Positions 18,284 through 26,391 of a stretch of DNA of 64,000 nucleotides are shown here, piece after piece. The DNA is from Nocardia africana NBRC 100379 (GTDB lineage Bacteria > Actinomycetota > Actinomycetes > Mycobacteriales > Mycobacteriaceae): assembly GCF_001612635.1 (NCBI RefSeq), contig NZ_BDAV01000009.1, forward strand, positions 1 through 64,000, in the 5' to 3' direction. A program made the translations under genes and the position numbers. The notes beneath the pieces are model-generated. The model searched no databases and was not told the DNA's origin. It worked only from the letters and a program-made list of their open reading frames with translations. Within the stretch, counting starts at the first letter, position 1. Every line of letters starts with the position of its first letter.

Positions 18284-18991
18284 TCAATCGGTCGCGCGCG
18301 CGGTTGCGTAGTCGGGGAAACGCGCGCCCAGTGCGGTATCGAACGCGGTGGCATCGACCAGAGAATCCCTTTTGTGGAACTGTTCGCGATGCAGGTACCA
18401 ATCCATCAACGCCGCCGCATCCGAAGCCCGGCCATTCAGAAGGCACAACAGCAAGGTGCCGCGCAACAGCCTCGGGTCGGGGTTGGTCTCCCATGGTGCG
18501 ATAGTGGGTTCGCGCGCCGTTCGCAACAGGGCGGGAAAGGTGGATCGTTTGTCAAACCATGTCCGGACCGGGCCACGAACGCAGGTCATGAAATCGGCTA
18601 CCGCGTCGTCGACAACATCGGCGTAAATCATGATAGGAAACGTCGCCGTGTCATCGAGTAGCTCAAAGAGTCCACGATTGATGTCACCGCGACTGAGGCC
18701 TTCGCCGGGTAACTCTTCCATGAGCTTGTCGACGGCCGGTGAACCGATCCTCGCGGTACCCGACAGGCTCAGACCACCGTCATGTTGCCGCTCGATATAG
18801 GCGTCGAGCACTCGGGTCATGCCGGGGATCGGAGCCTGGGCAGGGTGAAGTGAGAGTTTCGTCCACAAGACTTTCTTGGTGCTGGGCCCCACCTGTGGTG
18901 GTCCGGCGAGGGTGTAGCCTTCGGCCTGCATAGCCCTTGGTAGGCGGGTGATGATCTGCTTGGTCCACGCGACCTGGAAACGTGCACCCAC
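18284..18991 (-). CDS. hypothetical protein, VRGPVR-motif paralogue A
   Basis: A 235-residue soluble protein starting at GTG 18991. It shares an end-to-end pattern with the protein at 20035-20799: an N-terminal AMQAEGYTLAGPPQ segment, a middle SGTARIGSPAVDKLMEELP, then DDAVADFMTCVRGPVRTWFD, RGTLLLCLLNGRASDAAALM and DWYLHREQF ending in AFDTALGARFPDYATARA. I do not recognise a named domain. The two intact copies and one fragment (8175) in one region suggest a lineage-specific family expanded by local duplication. Confidence 0.75.
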   Translation of the reverse strand: MGARFQVAWTKQIITRLPRAMQAEGYTLAGPPQVGPSTKKVLWTKLSLHPAQAPIPGMTRVLDAYIERQHDGGLSLSGTARIGSPAVDKLMEELPGEGLSRGDINRGLFELLDDTATFPIMIYADVVDDAVADFMTCVRGPVRTWFDKRSTFPALLRTAREPTIAPWETNPDPRLLRGTLLLCLLNGRASDAAALMDWYLHREQFHKRDSLVDATAFDTALGARFPDYATARATD

Positions 18992-18994
18992 GCC

Positions 18995-19258
18995 CTAAAT
19001 CCCCTTCCGGACAGCAACTTCTGTTTGCCCGCCAGTGCGTCTGCGAGCGTGAGCGGTGGCCATGCGTCGCGGGCCCGTTCGGACACTCGGCCGTGCTCGA
19101 ATTCGGCGATAGTACCCAGGGACCTGGAAGAAGATATGCGCCCGATCGCGGTGGAGGTGTCGATGCCCTGATCGAGCACCACCAGCTCGACGCCGTGGCC
19201 CTGCCGTGTCTTCGATTAGCGGGGCGAGTCTCGCGGCGACGTGGCGCAGTGTCTCAAG
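18995..19258 (-). pseudogene. serine recombinase (resolvase) relic
   Basis: Frames on the minus strand together give ETLRHVAARLAPLIED, then VVLDQGIDTSTAIGRI, SLGTIAEFEHGRVSERARDA and ARRRTGGQ. The order and wording (LVVLxxGIDTxTxxGR..xxxxxGxIAEFERxxISERTRxGLxxARARGRxGG) are diagnostic of the resolvase/invertase catalytic domain's second half. The N-terminal Ser region and the HTH are missing and at least two frameshifts are present. Confidence 0.7.
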
Positions 19259-19342
19259 CCGAAGGTGGCCGCTCGGTGCCGCTACGGCCCGCCAACCCAA
19301 TCCATGCAAATCAGCACACTGCAGAACCTACGGATGCACTTG

Positions 19343-19705
19343 TCACCAGCGCCATTGGAGTTGGCCGTCGCCGAGGAATTCGAGCGAGTATGCCTTGTGG
19401 TCCAGTCCGTCCTGGGTCTTAATGGTCCAGGTGCCGTACTCGCACCAATCAACATCAGCCTGTGTCACGTCGTGGCGAGCCAACTGCTGTGTGCAGAGTC
19501 GGTCGTATGAGTCGTCGTCCTCGGGCAGGTCCTCGGTCTCGTTCTGCCACTGCAGGTAGCTGGTAGCCCGGTCCGAGCGTGCGCCCCGCGCGTGGTCGGA
19601 ATCGTGCAAAGTGCCGGTAGCCCAGGGGGTTTCATAGGAGTATGCGGTGATCAAGCCGACGAGTTCCTGATTGCGGAACAGCTGCATCGGCGTTCGTAAA
19701 TCCAT
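19343..19705 (-). CDS. hypothetical protein
   Basis: A 120-residue acidic soluble protein starting MDLRTPMQLFRNQELVGLIT at ATG 19705. Features are a beta-rich start (ELVGLITAYSYETPWATGTL), a charged central helix (WQNETEDLPEDDDSYDRLC) and a C-terminal strand pair (WCEYGTWTIKTQDGLDHKAY, SLEFLGDGQLQWRW). Ending in a strand with a final Trp-Arg-Trp is unusual. I do not recognise the family. Size and acidity fit the small immunity-like proteins nearby; that is inference. Confidence 0.65.
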   Translation of the reverse strand: MDLRTPMQLFRNQELVGLITAYSYETPWATGTLHDSDHARGARSDRATSYLQWQNETEDLPEDDDSYDRLCTQQLARHDVTQADVDWCEYGTWTIKTQDGLDHKAYSLEFLGDGQLQWRW

Positions 19706-19825
19706 AGGGTCAGGCTAGAGGAGCCACTCCGGGGCTCATCGTGCCCAGAATGCGACAGTGTCCGACTGGCTGCCGGATGACTGCGGTGTCGACTCTTTCC
19801 AAAAGCCCTCCCACCAGGAGCGATC

Positions 19826-19927
19826 GTGCGGGCGCTGGCGACTGTTCACAGTTCCGGGTTCGTCACCTTGGACTTTGTGTCCGAACCACCGCCAGCGGCC
19901 GAAGGCATACTGCGCGAGGGCATTTGA
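19826..19927 (+). pseudogene. decayed C-terminal tail of the PEGA/DUF2846-like family
   Basis: Reads VRALATVHSSGFVTLDFVSE followed by PPPAAEGILREGI and stop, matching the last 34 codons of the gene at 17671-18117 almost residue for residue. Similarity continues past the stop for about 50 bp. No upstream part of the gene is present. Confidence 0.65.
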
Positions 19928-20034
19928 CCAACACCATCCGAGCGCGATCACTCTCCCAACTACCCGGCAATTGGCGGCCTCCGAGTTCGATCGGGCCTGG
20001 ATCGTCGACTGCTTGCCGCCCTTAAGGTGGTCGT

Positions 20035-20799
20035 GTGGCGCGGTCCAGGGTGGCGAAGTTGATGGCGTATGTGCTCGGTGAGCTGACCGATGCTCTTGCT
20101 GTCGAAGGTTTTTCGGTGAGCGGTCCGTTGGACGAGATCGGCTCATCGGAGGCGGGTGCGCGGTCCCCGTCGACGCGGTTGGCGTGGTTCGTGAGTCCCG
20201 AGTTGGGGATCCTGGGCGCGACGGCCGCGGCCGTCCACGCTCTCATCAATACCGATCGTGAGTCGGGTGGTGTGCGGTTCACCGGCACCGCGTACGTCGT
20301 GTCCGAGGCGGTTGACAGTGTTCTCCGGGAGTTCCCGGTCGCTGCTTTGGACAGGCGGTTCAAACCGGAGCGAAGCGCAGCCACAGCCAACATTCTCGAT
20401 ATCGCGGGTTTCGGCGATCTGGAGACGCCTCCGAAGCCGGATCGGCGTTTCTGGATGGTGACGGCTGAATACGGTGACGGTATCGAGAGGTTCATGAAGG
20501 ATGTTCGTGGCCCGGTGAGGCAGTGGTTCGCTCAGCGTGACAGTCTGGGGAAGTTGATATCGCTTGCGGCGCAGCCGGCCACGGATCCGCCTCATCCTGT
20601 GCCTTCCCGGTTGCGGGGTGTGGTGGTGTTGTGTGTGCTGGACGGGCGAGCTGATGTGGCCGGGGAGATTATGGATTTCTATGTGCGCCGCGAGGCCTAT
20701 CAGCGGCTCGATTCGCGGGAGCGCGCTGTTGCTTTCGACCAGGCGCTTCGGGAACGGTTTCCCGAGTACGCACTCGCCCGCGCCAGCCAGCATCCGTAG
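20035..20799 (+). CDS. hypothetical protein, VRGPVR-motif paralogue B
   Basis: A 254-residue soluble protein from GTG 20035 (VARSRVAKLMAYVLGELTDA..). The N-terminus has LAVEGFSVSGPLDEIGSSE; the middle has GGVRFTGTAYVVSEAVDSVL; the C-terminal half has ERFMKDVRGPVRQWFAQRD, RLRGVVVLCVLDGRADVAGE and MDFYVRREAYQRLDSRERAV, ending ..ERFPEYALARA. This matches paralogue A (18284-18991) throughout at clearly above-chance similarity. The conserved RG..(L/V)LC(L/V)L.GRA....MD.Y..RE core is probably a helical hairpin. Function unknown. Confidence 0.75.
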   Translation: MARSRVAKLMAYVLGELTDALAVEGFSVSGPLDEIGSSEAGARSPSTRLAWFVSPELGILGATAAAVHALINTDRESGGVRFTGTAYVVSEAVDSVLREFPVAALDRRFKPERSAATANILDIAGFGDLETPPKPDRRFWMVTAEYGDGIERFMKDVRGPVRQWFAQRDSLGKLISLAAQPATDPPHPVPSRLRGVVVLCVLDGRADVAGEIMDFYVRREAYQRLDSRERAVAFDQALRERFPEYALARASQHP

Positions 20800-20910
20800 A
20801 CCCACCGCAAGACGTGTTGGACAGGATTGGATTGCTCGAACAGCGCTACCCGGCGCTGACATCGAAGTGGGAACCAACCACCGGCATTCCGGTGGGAACT
20901 GCCGGCGGGG

Positions 20911-21384
20911 TCACGGCCGGAATCCGATGCTGATTCGGGTGGTGATCGGTTGCGGTGCGCGGTCCTGGTCGAGGCAGCTCAGCATTTCACGCACGGCCAA
21001 GACGCCCAGCCCGCGATAGACCGCGGCGCAGGAATCGACTTCGTGTTGTTCGATGGCGCGGACCACCACTCGCGCCGAGACCGGCTCGCCGCGGCGGCGG
21101 TCCGGGTCGTGGGTGCCCGTGCCCGCCAATTCGATCAATGCTCCCTCGGCGAGAGCGTCGTTGAGTTCGGTGTAAGGGCACGGTGCGCAGGCGAATTCGA
21201 CCGATGATGGTTCGCTGTCGGGGATCGGCTCGAAATCCACTACGGCGTAGCCCCAGTCGGGCGCACAATTGCCCGGCGATTTCTTCGAGCGCACCGAGAC
21301 TCCGCGCACCGGCCGGGCCAGCAGGATCGTCATGTCGCGATGATACGAGGCTCCGAACGGTCGAGCACCGATCTCGACTGTCAC
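20911..21384 (-). CDS. hypothetical protein
   Basis: A 157-residue protein from GTG 21384 (VTVEIGARPFGASYHRDMTI..). It looks like an alpha/beta single domain: strand LLARPVRGVSV, strand WGYAVVDFEPIPDSEPSSVE, helix YTELNDALAEGALIELAG, strand EPVSARVVVRAIEQHEVDSC, helix AAVYRGLGVLAVREMLSCL. The layout faintly recalls the domain IV fold of elongation factor G, but no sequence motif proves this. Its 3' end occurs again, inverted, at 12975-13085. It is convergent with the gene at 20035. Confidence 0.65.
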   Translation of the reverse strand: MTVEIGARPFGASYHRDMTILLARPVRGVSVRSKKSPGNCAPDWGYAVVDFEPIPDSEPSSVEFACAPCPYTELNDALAEGALIELAGTGTHDPDRRRGEPVSARVVVRAIEQHEVDSCAAVYRGLGVLAVREMLSCLDQDRAPQPITTRISIGFRP

Positions 21385-21569
21385 CCGCGGTCGACCCGAG
21401 GAAGTCAGTAGCGGGCGTCGTCCGGACCAGCCAGCGCCGCTTCTCGGGAAAACGCCCGGGCCGCAGGGGATCCGGTGCCGCCAGACGGGGTCAGCATGTC
21501 GTTGGGGTGCTGTAGCTTTCGGGCAGTGATCGCGGATCGGCGTGGTCCGCGTGAGTGGAAGGCGCGACA

Positions 21570-22193
21570 GTGTTGAGTGAAGAACAGGTCCCCGGCGACG
21601 CTGGTGCGCCGGTCGGTGGGGGCAAGCGGCGAGGTTGGGGGCGGTGGGTGCGGTTCGCGGTGCCGTTGGTCGGGGCCGTCATCGGGGTGACGGCAGCCAA
21701 CTGGGGACAGTTGTGGCACTCCGGTCACGCCGATGCCGATGCCCATGCGGTGGTGGTGTTGCCCGCGGCGGTCGAAGGGTATGCGCAGCAGACCGATGCC
21801 GACGCCGCGGCGCTGGTGCGGCAGATTCTCGCGCAGGGCCAAGGCAAAGAGGGGGTCGGTATGCACGTGGCCGGTGTGTACGGGCCGGGTGGGTCCAGTG
21901 ATGTGGTGGTTGTGGAGGCGTTGACCGGGCATGCGGGGCATCCGGATCAAGACATCGCTGACGATATCGACAAGCAGCGGGCCGCGACCGGGGTGACGAT
22001 GAGTCCGGTGAATGCCGGCCCTTTGGGCGGAAAAGCCGTGTGTGGCACGGGCACCAGTCAAGGCGCGGCGGCGGCGATCTGCGAGTGGATCGACGCCGAC
22101 ACTTTCGGGCGCTTGGTCTGGAGCGGCGCGCTTGCCACGGACGGTCCGAGCCATCTGCAGGAGATCCGCGCCCAGATCGAACAGACCTACTGA
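21570..22193 (+). CDS. membrane-anchored hypothetical protein
   Basis: A 207-residue protein. GTG 21570 is chosen because GGAAGG lies seven bases upstream. After a basic N-terminus (GGGKRRGWGRW) comes one membrane segment (VRFAVPLVGAVIGVTAANW), then an exported domain of about 150 residues with Asp/Ala-rich sequence (GYAQQTDADAAALVRQILAQ) and two Cys (AVCGTGTS, AAAICEWID). It precedes a DUF6301-like gene by 16 bp, so the two are probably co-transcribed. Family not recognised. Confidence 0.7.
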   Translation: MLSEEQVPGDAGAPVGGGKRRGWGRWVRFAVPLVGAVIGVTAANWGQLWHSGHADADAHAVVVLPAAVEGYAQQTDADAAALVRQILAQGQGKEGVGMHVAGVYGPGGSSDVVVVEALTGHAGHPDQDIADDIDKQRAATGVTMSPVNAGPLGGKAVCGTGTSQGAAAAICEWIDADTFGRLVWSGALATDGPSHLQEIRAQIEQTY

Positions 22194-22209
22194 CGAAACG
22201 GCCAGCATC

Positions 22210-22725
22210 ATGCGGACAGACCTCGACCGTGCACTCGCCGTCGTCCAGGCCGCGATAGCGTTCGACTGGACCTGGACCACCGACGACCTGCCCGCCTTCA
22301 CTCACCGTGTGGGTTGGCAGGTCGAGGGCCTCGACCCACCGACGATCACCACCAACTTCGACGTCAACCGCACCGACGCAATGGCCTACCTCGACCACAA
22401 GCCCCGACCCGTCGGCCCGCGGTCGGTCCACCGCATCTGCTACTACTACACCGACGTCGCGCTCGACGACCCGAGCGTCAAACCGCAACTCGACGACGCG
22501 TTCAACACAATCGCCCCCCGAATACACGAACTCGCGGGGGAAATCCTGACCGAAACCTGGTCGCACAACGACACCCGGATGCTGCGCTGGGACCTACCGA
22601 ACCTGGTCGTGAAACTCTGGGTCAACGACGGTGCCGGGTTGATCTATCTGGTCAATCCAGCGCGGCAAGCGCGTGATGACGAGTACGACCGAATGCTCGA
22701 GTCGGCGGAAGAAGACGCCGGCTGA
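22210..22725 (+). CDS. DUF6301-like protein
   Basis: A 171-residue paralogue of the protein at 8401-8901, from ATG 22210 (MRTDLDRALAVVQAAIAFDW..). It keeps FDWTWTTDDLPAFTHRVGWQ, TTNFDVNRTDA, DVALDDPSVKPQLDDAF and MLRWDLPNLVVKLWVNDGAG. The Trp-Thr-Trp core and DDPSV turn are therefore family-wide. The C-terminus is longer and acidic. It lies 16 bp after a membrane-anchored gene and directly before a broken third copy, a tandem arrangement that suggests local duplication. Confidence 0.75.
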   Translation: MRTDLDRALAVVQAAIAFDWTWTTDDLPAFTHRVGWQVEGLDPPTITTNFDVNRTDAMAYLDHKPRPVGPRSVHRICYYYTDVALDDPSVKPQLDDAFNTIAPRIHELAGEILTETWSHNDTRMLRWDLPNLVVKLWVNDGAGLIYLVNPARQARDDEYDRMLESAEEDAG

Positions 22726-22740
22726 AGCACCTTCCAAGTA

Positions 22741-22778
22741 CGGGGGCCCGAGCGTACTGAACAGGAAATGGGCCCCCG
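22741..22778. terminator. candidate hairpin terminator
   Basis: A 9-bp perfect GC stem (CGGGGGCCC with GGGCCCCCG) around a 20-base loop, starting 15 bp after the DUF6301-like stop codon. There is no T-run, which is common for actinobacterial terminators. Confidence 0.5.
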
Positions 22779-22855
22779 CGAACCGATGACAAGTTACTGA
22801 TTCGCGCGGTAGCCAATGGCAGACTCCGCATCACCCATAGAGGATGTTCAGCATC

Positions 22856-23356
22856 ATGCGGGTAGATTTCGACCGCGCACTCGACACCATCCAGGCCGCG
22901 ACGCCATTCGACTGAACCTGGACCATTGACGACCTGCCCACGTTCAGCGAACGCATAGGCTGGCAGTCCAGCAGCCCCGACGACAAGTATCCGTCCCTGA
23001 CAATGAATCTCGACGTCAACCGCACCGACGCGAGCGTGTCGGTCGACAACACCGCCGGGCCCGATGTTCGACGTCCGCTCCAGCAGATGTGGTTTCATGC
23101 CAGCGACGTCGTTCTCGACGACCCGAGTGTCCAGCCGGAATTGGACCACGCCTTCGATGATCTCGCGCAGCGCGTGTTCGAAATGGTCGAGCAACGACCG
23201 ACCGGCTGGTCGCTGGAGCCTCTGCGAAGTCTGCGCTGGGACCTGCCTACGATCGTGGTCACCCTGTACCTCAGCGACGCGTCGGTGACTGCCTATCTCG
23301 TGAGCCCCGACTATCAGAAATGGTGCGATGAGATCGAAGCCTCCGGCGACGACTAG
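22856..23356 (+). pseudogene. DUF6301-like gene with a nonsense codon
   Basis: From the ATG at 22856 the sequence matches the DUF6301-like family end to end (MRVDFDRALDTIQAATPFD, TWTIDDLPTFSERIGWQ, NRTDASVSVDN, DVVLDDPSVQPELDHAF, LRWDLPTIVVTLYLSDASVT). Codon 20 (22913-22915) is TGA where both paralogues have TGG (FDWTW). Everything downstream remains in frame and well conserved, so the mutation is recent, or the codon is a sequencing error, or it is read through. An ATG at 23003 could restart translation of the last 117 residues. Confidence 0.8.
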
Positions 23357-23619
23357 CAACTCATCCTTCCAAGGGCCCGCGCCACGGCGGTGGCCACCGA
23401 CCTGTTCACCGGGCGGCTCTCGGCGGACTTTCCATGTCGTATCTCGACCACCTCAGCTCTGCCGCAACGCATCTCACGACCGGCTGCCGCGGCCGACGCT
23501 GCAGCCGGTCCACCCAGATCACGCTCTGACAATCCGGCCTGCAGCCTACGGTCGATGCCGAAGTTGCAGCCGGGAGGGGATTTAGGGGTGGGTGCACGTT
23601 TCCACGCAGCCTCATCCTG

Positions 23620-24096
23620 TTACAGATCTGCCGTTGCCTGGTCGCCGTGCCCGGTGGCGGCAAGCAGTGCATCGACGAGGAAGACGTCCTCGGAGTCCTC
23701 GATCCAGGACTGGATATCCAGATCGGCTGGTGCCCTGACGTTCAGGCCCTGATGCAGGGCGGCAGTGACCTCGTCGGCCACCAGTTCGTACCCGCGGTAG
23801 TGCGCCGGCCAGGCCACGGTGCGATACCAGTTCACCGACTTCCCTTCCACCGGTGCGGACCAGCCTTGCCGCCGCAGCCTCGCCTCGGCCTGCTCGGGCA
23901 TCCGATACTTCTCATCGAGCTGGCTGTTGTGCACGACCTCGCACCACGACCTGAAATTGTTCATATGGAAGCGGGCGTACACGCCCGAAGGGGCATCGAT
24001 GACCAGGAACCCGGGGGCCTGCATACCCGACAGTGTCAATGCCAACGCCGAGGAGAACTCTCGCCACTCGGCACCGAAAACATTCACGGTATCCAT
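23620..24096 (-). CDS. single-domain TY-Chap protein
   Basis: A 158-residue protein that is essentially one TY-Chap module: EWREFSSALALTLSGMQAPG, GVYARFHMNNFRSWCEVVHN, LDEKYRMPEQAEARLRRQGW, then a terminal NWYRTVAWPAHYRGYELVAD segment and helix. It is the shortest of the four TY-Chap proteins here and defines the domain boundaries of the others. Start ATG 24096. It stands alone, divergent from the broken integrase, which marks the right edge of the orphan-gene array. Confidence 0.75.
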   Translation of the reverse strand: MDTVNVFGAEWREFSSALALTLSGMQAPGFLVIDAPSGVYARFHMNNFRSWCEVVHNSQLDEKYRMPEQAEARLRRQGWSAPVEGKSVNWYRTVAWPAHYRGYELVADEVTAALHQGLNVRAPADLDIQSWIEDSEDVFLVDALLAATGHGDQATADL

Positions 24097-24199
24097 ATTC
24101 AGAATTCCCTCGAAGCGTCACCGGATAGGGTTGCCTGATATTCAGGGCTGTGCAGGCTCAGATGGATCGCTTGCGGGGCGGCGATGAGGTTTATCGTCA

Positions 24200-25401
24200 C
24201 ATTCTGTCCGTCCCAGCCTATCTCGGTCGAAGTCGTTCCCCGACAAGCAGAAAGCTGCCGCGGAGAGCTTCCAGACCCAGCTCGACGCCGAAATGCTCAT
24301 GGGCCGCTACGTCGACCCCCACGCTCGTCGACGGCCCTTCGATCCACTGATCACCAAGTGGTTGAAAGCGACGTCACCGGACCCTGTCAGCCGAGAGAAG
24401 TACGCATCGCGGGCCCGCAACCACATCACTCCCTACTTCGGCGGCCGCTCGATCGCCGGTGCCTGCACGGTGGACACGGTGCGCGACTATGTGGAATGGC
24501 TCAACGGCCGCGGTATCGATCCCAGCTCGCAGGGTGTGATCTTCGATCATGTCGTGGCCATCATGGATATCGCGGTCGCCGAACGCACCATCCCGAAAAA
24601 CCCGTGCCGGTCGCGGCTGATCAAACGGCCACGGGGGACAAGCCCGAAAATCATTCCCTGGACCGAAGACCGGCTGAACGCGATCTGGACCGCGCTGCCC
24701 GACCGGAACAAGATCGTCATCCCCCTCGGAGCGGGCTGCGGCATGCGGATGGGAGAAATCCTCGCCTTCTCACCCGACGACATCCGCCGCAAGGAGAAGG
24801 TTTTCGTCGTCCAGCGACAGATTCGCCGGTTGAAAGGCGGAGCCGTCTTTTCCCCACCGAAAGGCGGCAAGACCAGGATCGTGCCGATGGCCGAAGACAT
24901 CCTCGCCGAGATCGACGCCTACATGGAAAAGTTCGAGCCGGTGAGCGTCACATTGCCGTGGCGGACACTGGACGGGCGGCCGGTATCGGCGCGCGTGTTG
25001 ATGTCACGGACAGGCGATGCCCGGCCGATGTACGGCTACCTGTTCCTGGTGACAGTGTGGAACGCGGCTTCCGCCGCGCCGGACTCACCAAACGCGACCG
25101 TGGCGACGGCTTACACGCGCTGCACCACTACGCGTCATCCTGTCTGGCCGAAGGCGTTTCGATCCTCGAACTGGCAAACTATCTCGGCCACAGCGACCCC
25201 GCCGTCACCCTGAGACACTACGCACACCTCATGCCGACCAGCCACGCGCGCGCACGACAGGCAGTGAACGCGTCGTGGTCGGCTATCCGCACGCTGCCCG
25301 ACAGCCACGATGGCGAACCCGAAAGTGCTGCGCAACGGCCAGCGGACGAAGACAATGCAACTCGCACAAGCGATATCGATCCAACGGAATCAGCTGCATA
25401 A
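24200..25401 (+). pseudogene. tyrosine recombinase (integrase), frameshifted and N-terminally truncated
   Basis: The sequence reads FPDKQKAAAESFQTQL, the SAM-like core-binding part (WLKATSPDPVSREKYASRAR, ..ITPYFGGRSIAG), then the catalytic domain with GAGCGMRMGEILAFSPDD (first Arg). A frameshift near 25055 leads to RRAGLTKRDRGDGLHALHHY, LAEGVSILELANYLGHSDPA and VTLRHYAHLMP (LGH and final Tyr present). The usual HxLRHxxAS box reads HALHHYAS, so the second catalytic Arg seems lost. The first 60 or so residues are missing. It is an actinobacterial phage/ICE-type integrase, almost certainly inactive. Confidence 0.8.
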
Positions 25402-25533
25402 AGGCATCGCTTCGATTGCATACATCGTCTCTGCCCGCCAAGCCATCTCGCGCATCCAGCGGCAGACGTACGTGGGATCGGTGGCCCGACCTTTCCTCGG
25501 GGTCGTGGCAGCCGGTGCCGCATTCGGCTGCGT

Positions 25534-25800
25534 CTAGCTGGCCTTGTTGTATGCCTCAATGCTGTCGGCCTGGATGCGCCCGCGGCTGGAAACGTTGTAG
25601 CCGTTGTTCTTCGCCCATTCGCGAATTGCGCCGGTCTGCTGCTTGTCCGCCGTGGTGCGCGTCGCGGCCCTTGCCTTGCCGCGGGGGATCCGGCCTACCT
25701 TGCGCGCGGGGCCGGTCCACTGCTCGAACACACCACGGAGCTTGCGCGCGTTCTTGGTCGACAGGTCGATCTCATACTCGACGCCGTCGAGGCTGAACAA
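25534..25800 (-). CDS. lsr2: Lsr2-family nucleoid protein, N-terminally truncated
   Basis: Lsr2 is the actinobacterial xenogeneic silencer that binds AT-rich DNA and bridges it. The sequence has the dimerisation part ([20 protein letters not shown]), a basic linker and the C-terminal DNA-binding domain ([20 protein letters not shown]) with the RGR motif that enters the minor groove. In-frame homology begins only at [11 protein letters not shown] (about 25835); the first 15 residues of normal Lsr2 (the beta-strand used for oligomerisation) are missing and replaced by unrelated sequence. A TTG at 25800 is the only nearby start. It may bind DNA without forming filaments. It lies just beyond the broken integrase. 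Confidence 0.75.
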   Translation of the reverse strand: MFSLDGVEYEIDLSTKNARKLRGVFEQWTGPARKVGRIPRGKARAATRTTADKQQTGAIREWAKNNGYNVSSRGRIQADSIEAYNKAS

Positions 25801-25855
25801 GACCGTTTCCTCGGCTTTCGATTTGCCGTGCCGAGTTCCGGATAGTAATCGGCGG

Positions 25856-26344
25856 TTAGCTGCGCCGGGTTTCTGCGCGCGCGGCTACACCCACAATGAC
25901 GACACCTTCGATGGTGTGCACGACGCTGCCGAAGGTGTCGACAGCCATCATGTGCAGCACATGATCACCACTGGTGAATCCCAGCGCGGCGACGAGCAGA
26001 TAGAACAGCCCGCACACCCAGGCGTAGGTGAGAGAACGCGACCGGGTGGGAGCCGCAGCCAGCCCGGCGAGGCCGGTGATCAGGTGGAACAGGGCGTGCC
26101 AGCCGTTGACTGTGACTGGGATGAATCCCAGGAAGTTGATCGTGCACGAGGTCATCGATCCGCCCACGGCCATATCGGGGTAGATCCCGAACGCGATCAC
26201 CCCGTTGGTGGTGAACCACGCGCCGACCGCGAACACGAAGAACTGCAACGGTGTTTCGAGCACGGAGTTGACGTAGCGCAGAGCGTGAGCGCGGAAGGCG
26301 GTGAAGAGCACGACGGGTTCCTCTGTGTTGATGTCCGGACGCAC
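25856..26344 (-). CDS. DUF4383-family membrane protein
   Basis: A 162-residue protein from GTG 26344 ([20 protein letters not shown]..). It has four hydrophobic segments: [56 protein letters not shown] and [12 protein letters not shown]. The INxxHxxxHLxxG-like signature ([17 protein letters not shown]) and the GxxPVxxxN loop fit DUF4383, small actinobacterial membrane proteins of unknown role. It is downstream of, and codirectional with, the MpaB-like gene (gap 47 bp). Confidence 0.8.
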   Translation of the reverse strand: MRPDINTEEPVVLFTAFRAHALRYVNSVLETPLQFFVFAVGAWFTTNGVIAFGIYPDMAVGGSMTSCTINFLGFIPVTVNGWHALFHLITGLAGLAAAPTRSRSLTYAWVCGLFYLLVAALGFTSGDHVLHMMAVDTFGSVVHTIEGVVIVGVAARAETRRS

Positions 26345-26391
26345 AGAACGCGTCCTTGGTTCTCGGCCGAACGCGGTACCGGTCTGTGCGG

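Noticed and set aside
20911..21384. Elongation factor G domain IV homologue
   Set aside because: The alternation of strands and helices is compatible, but I can point to no conserved motif. Kept as hypothetical.
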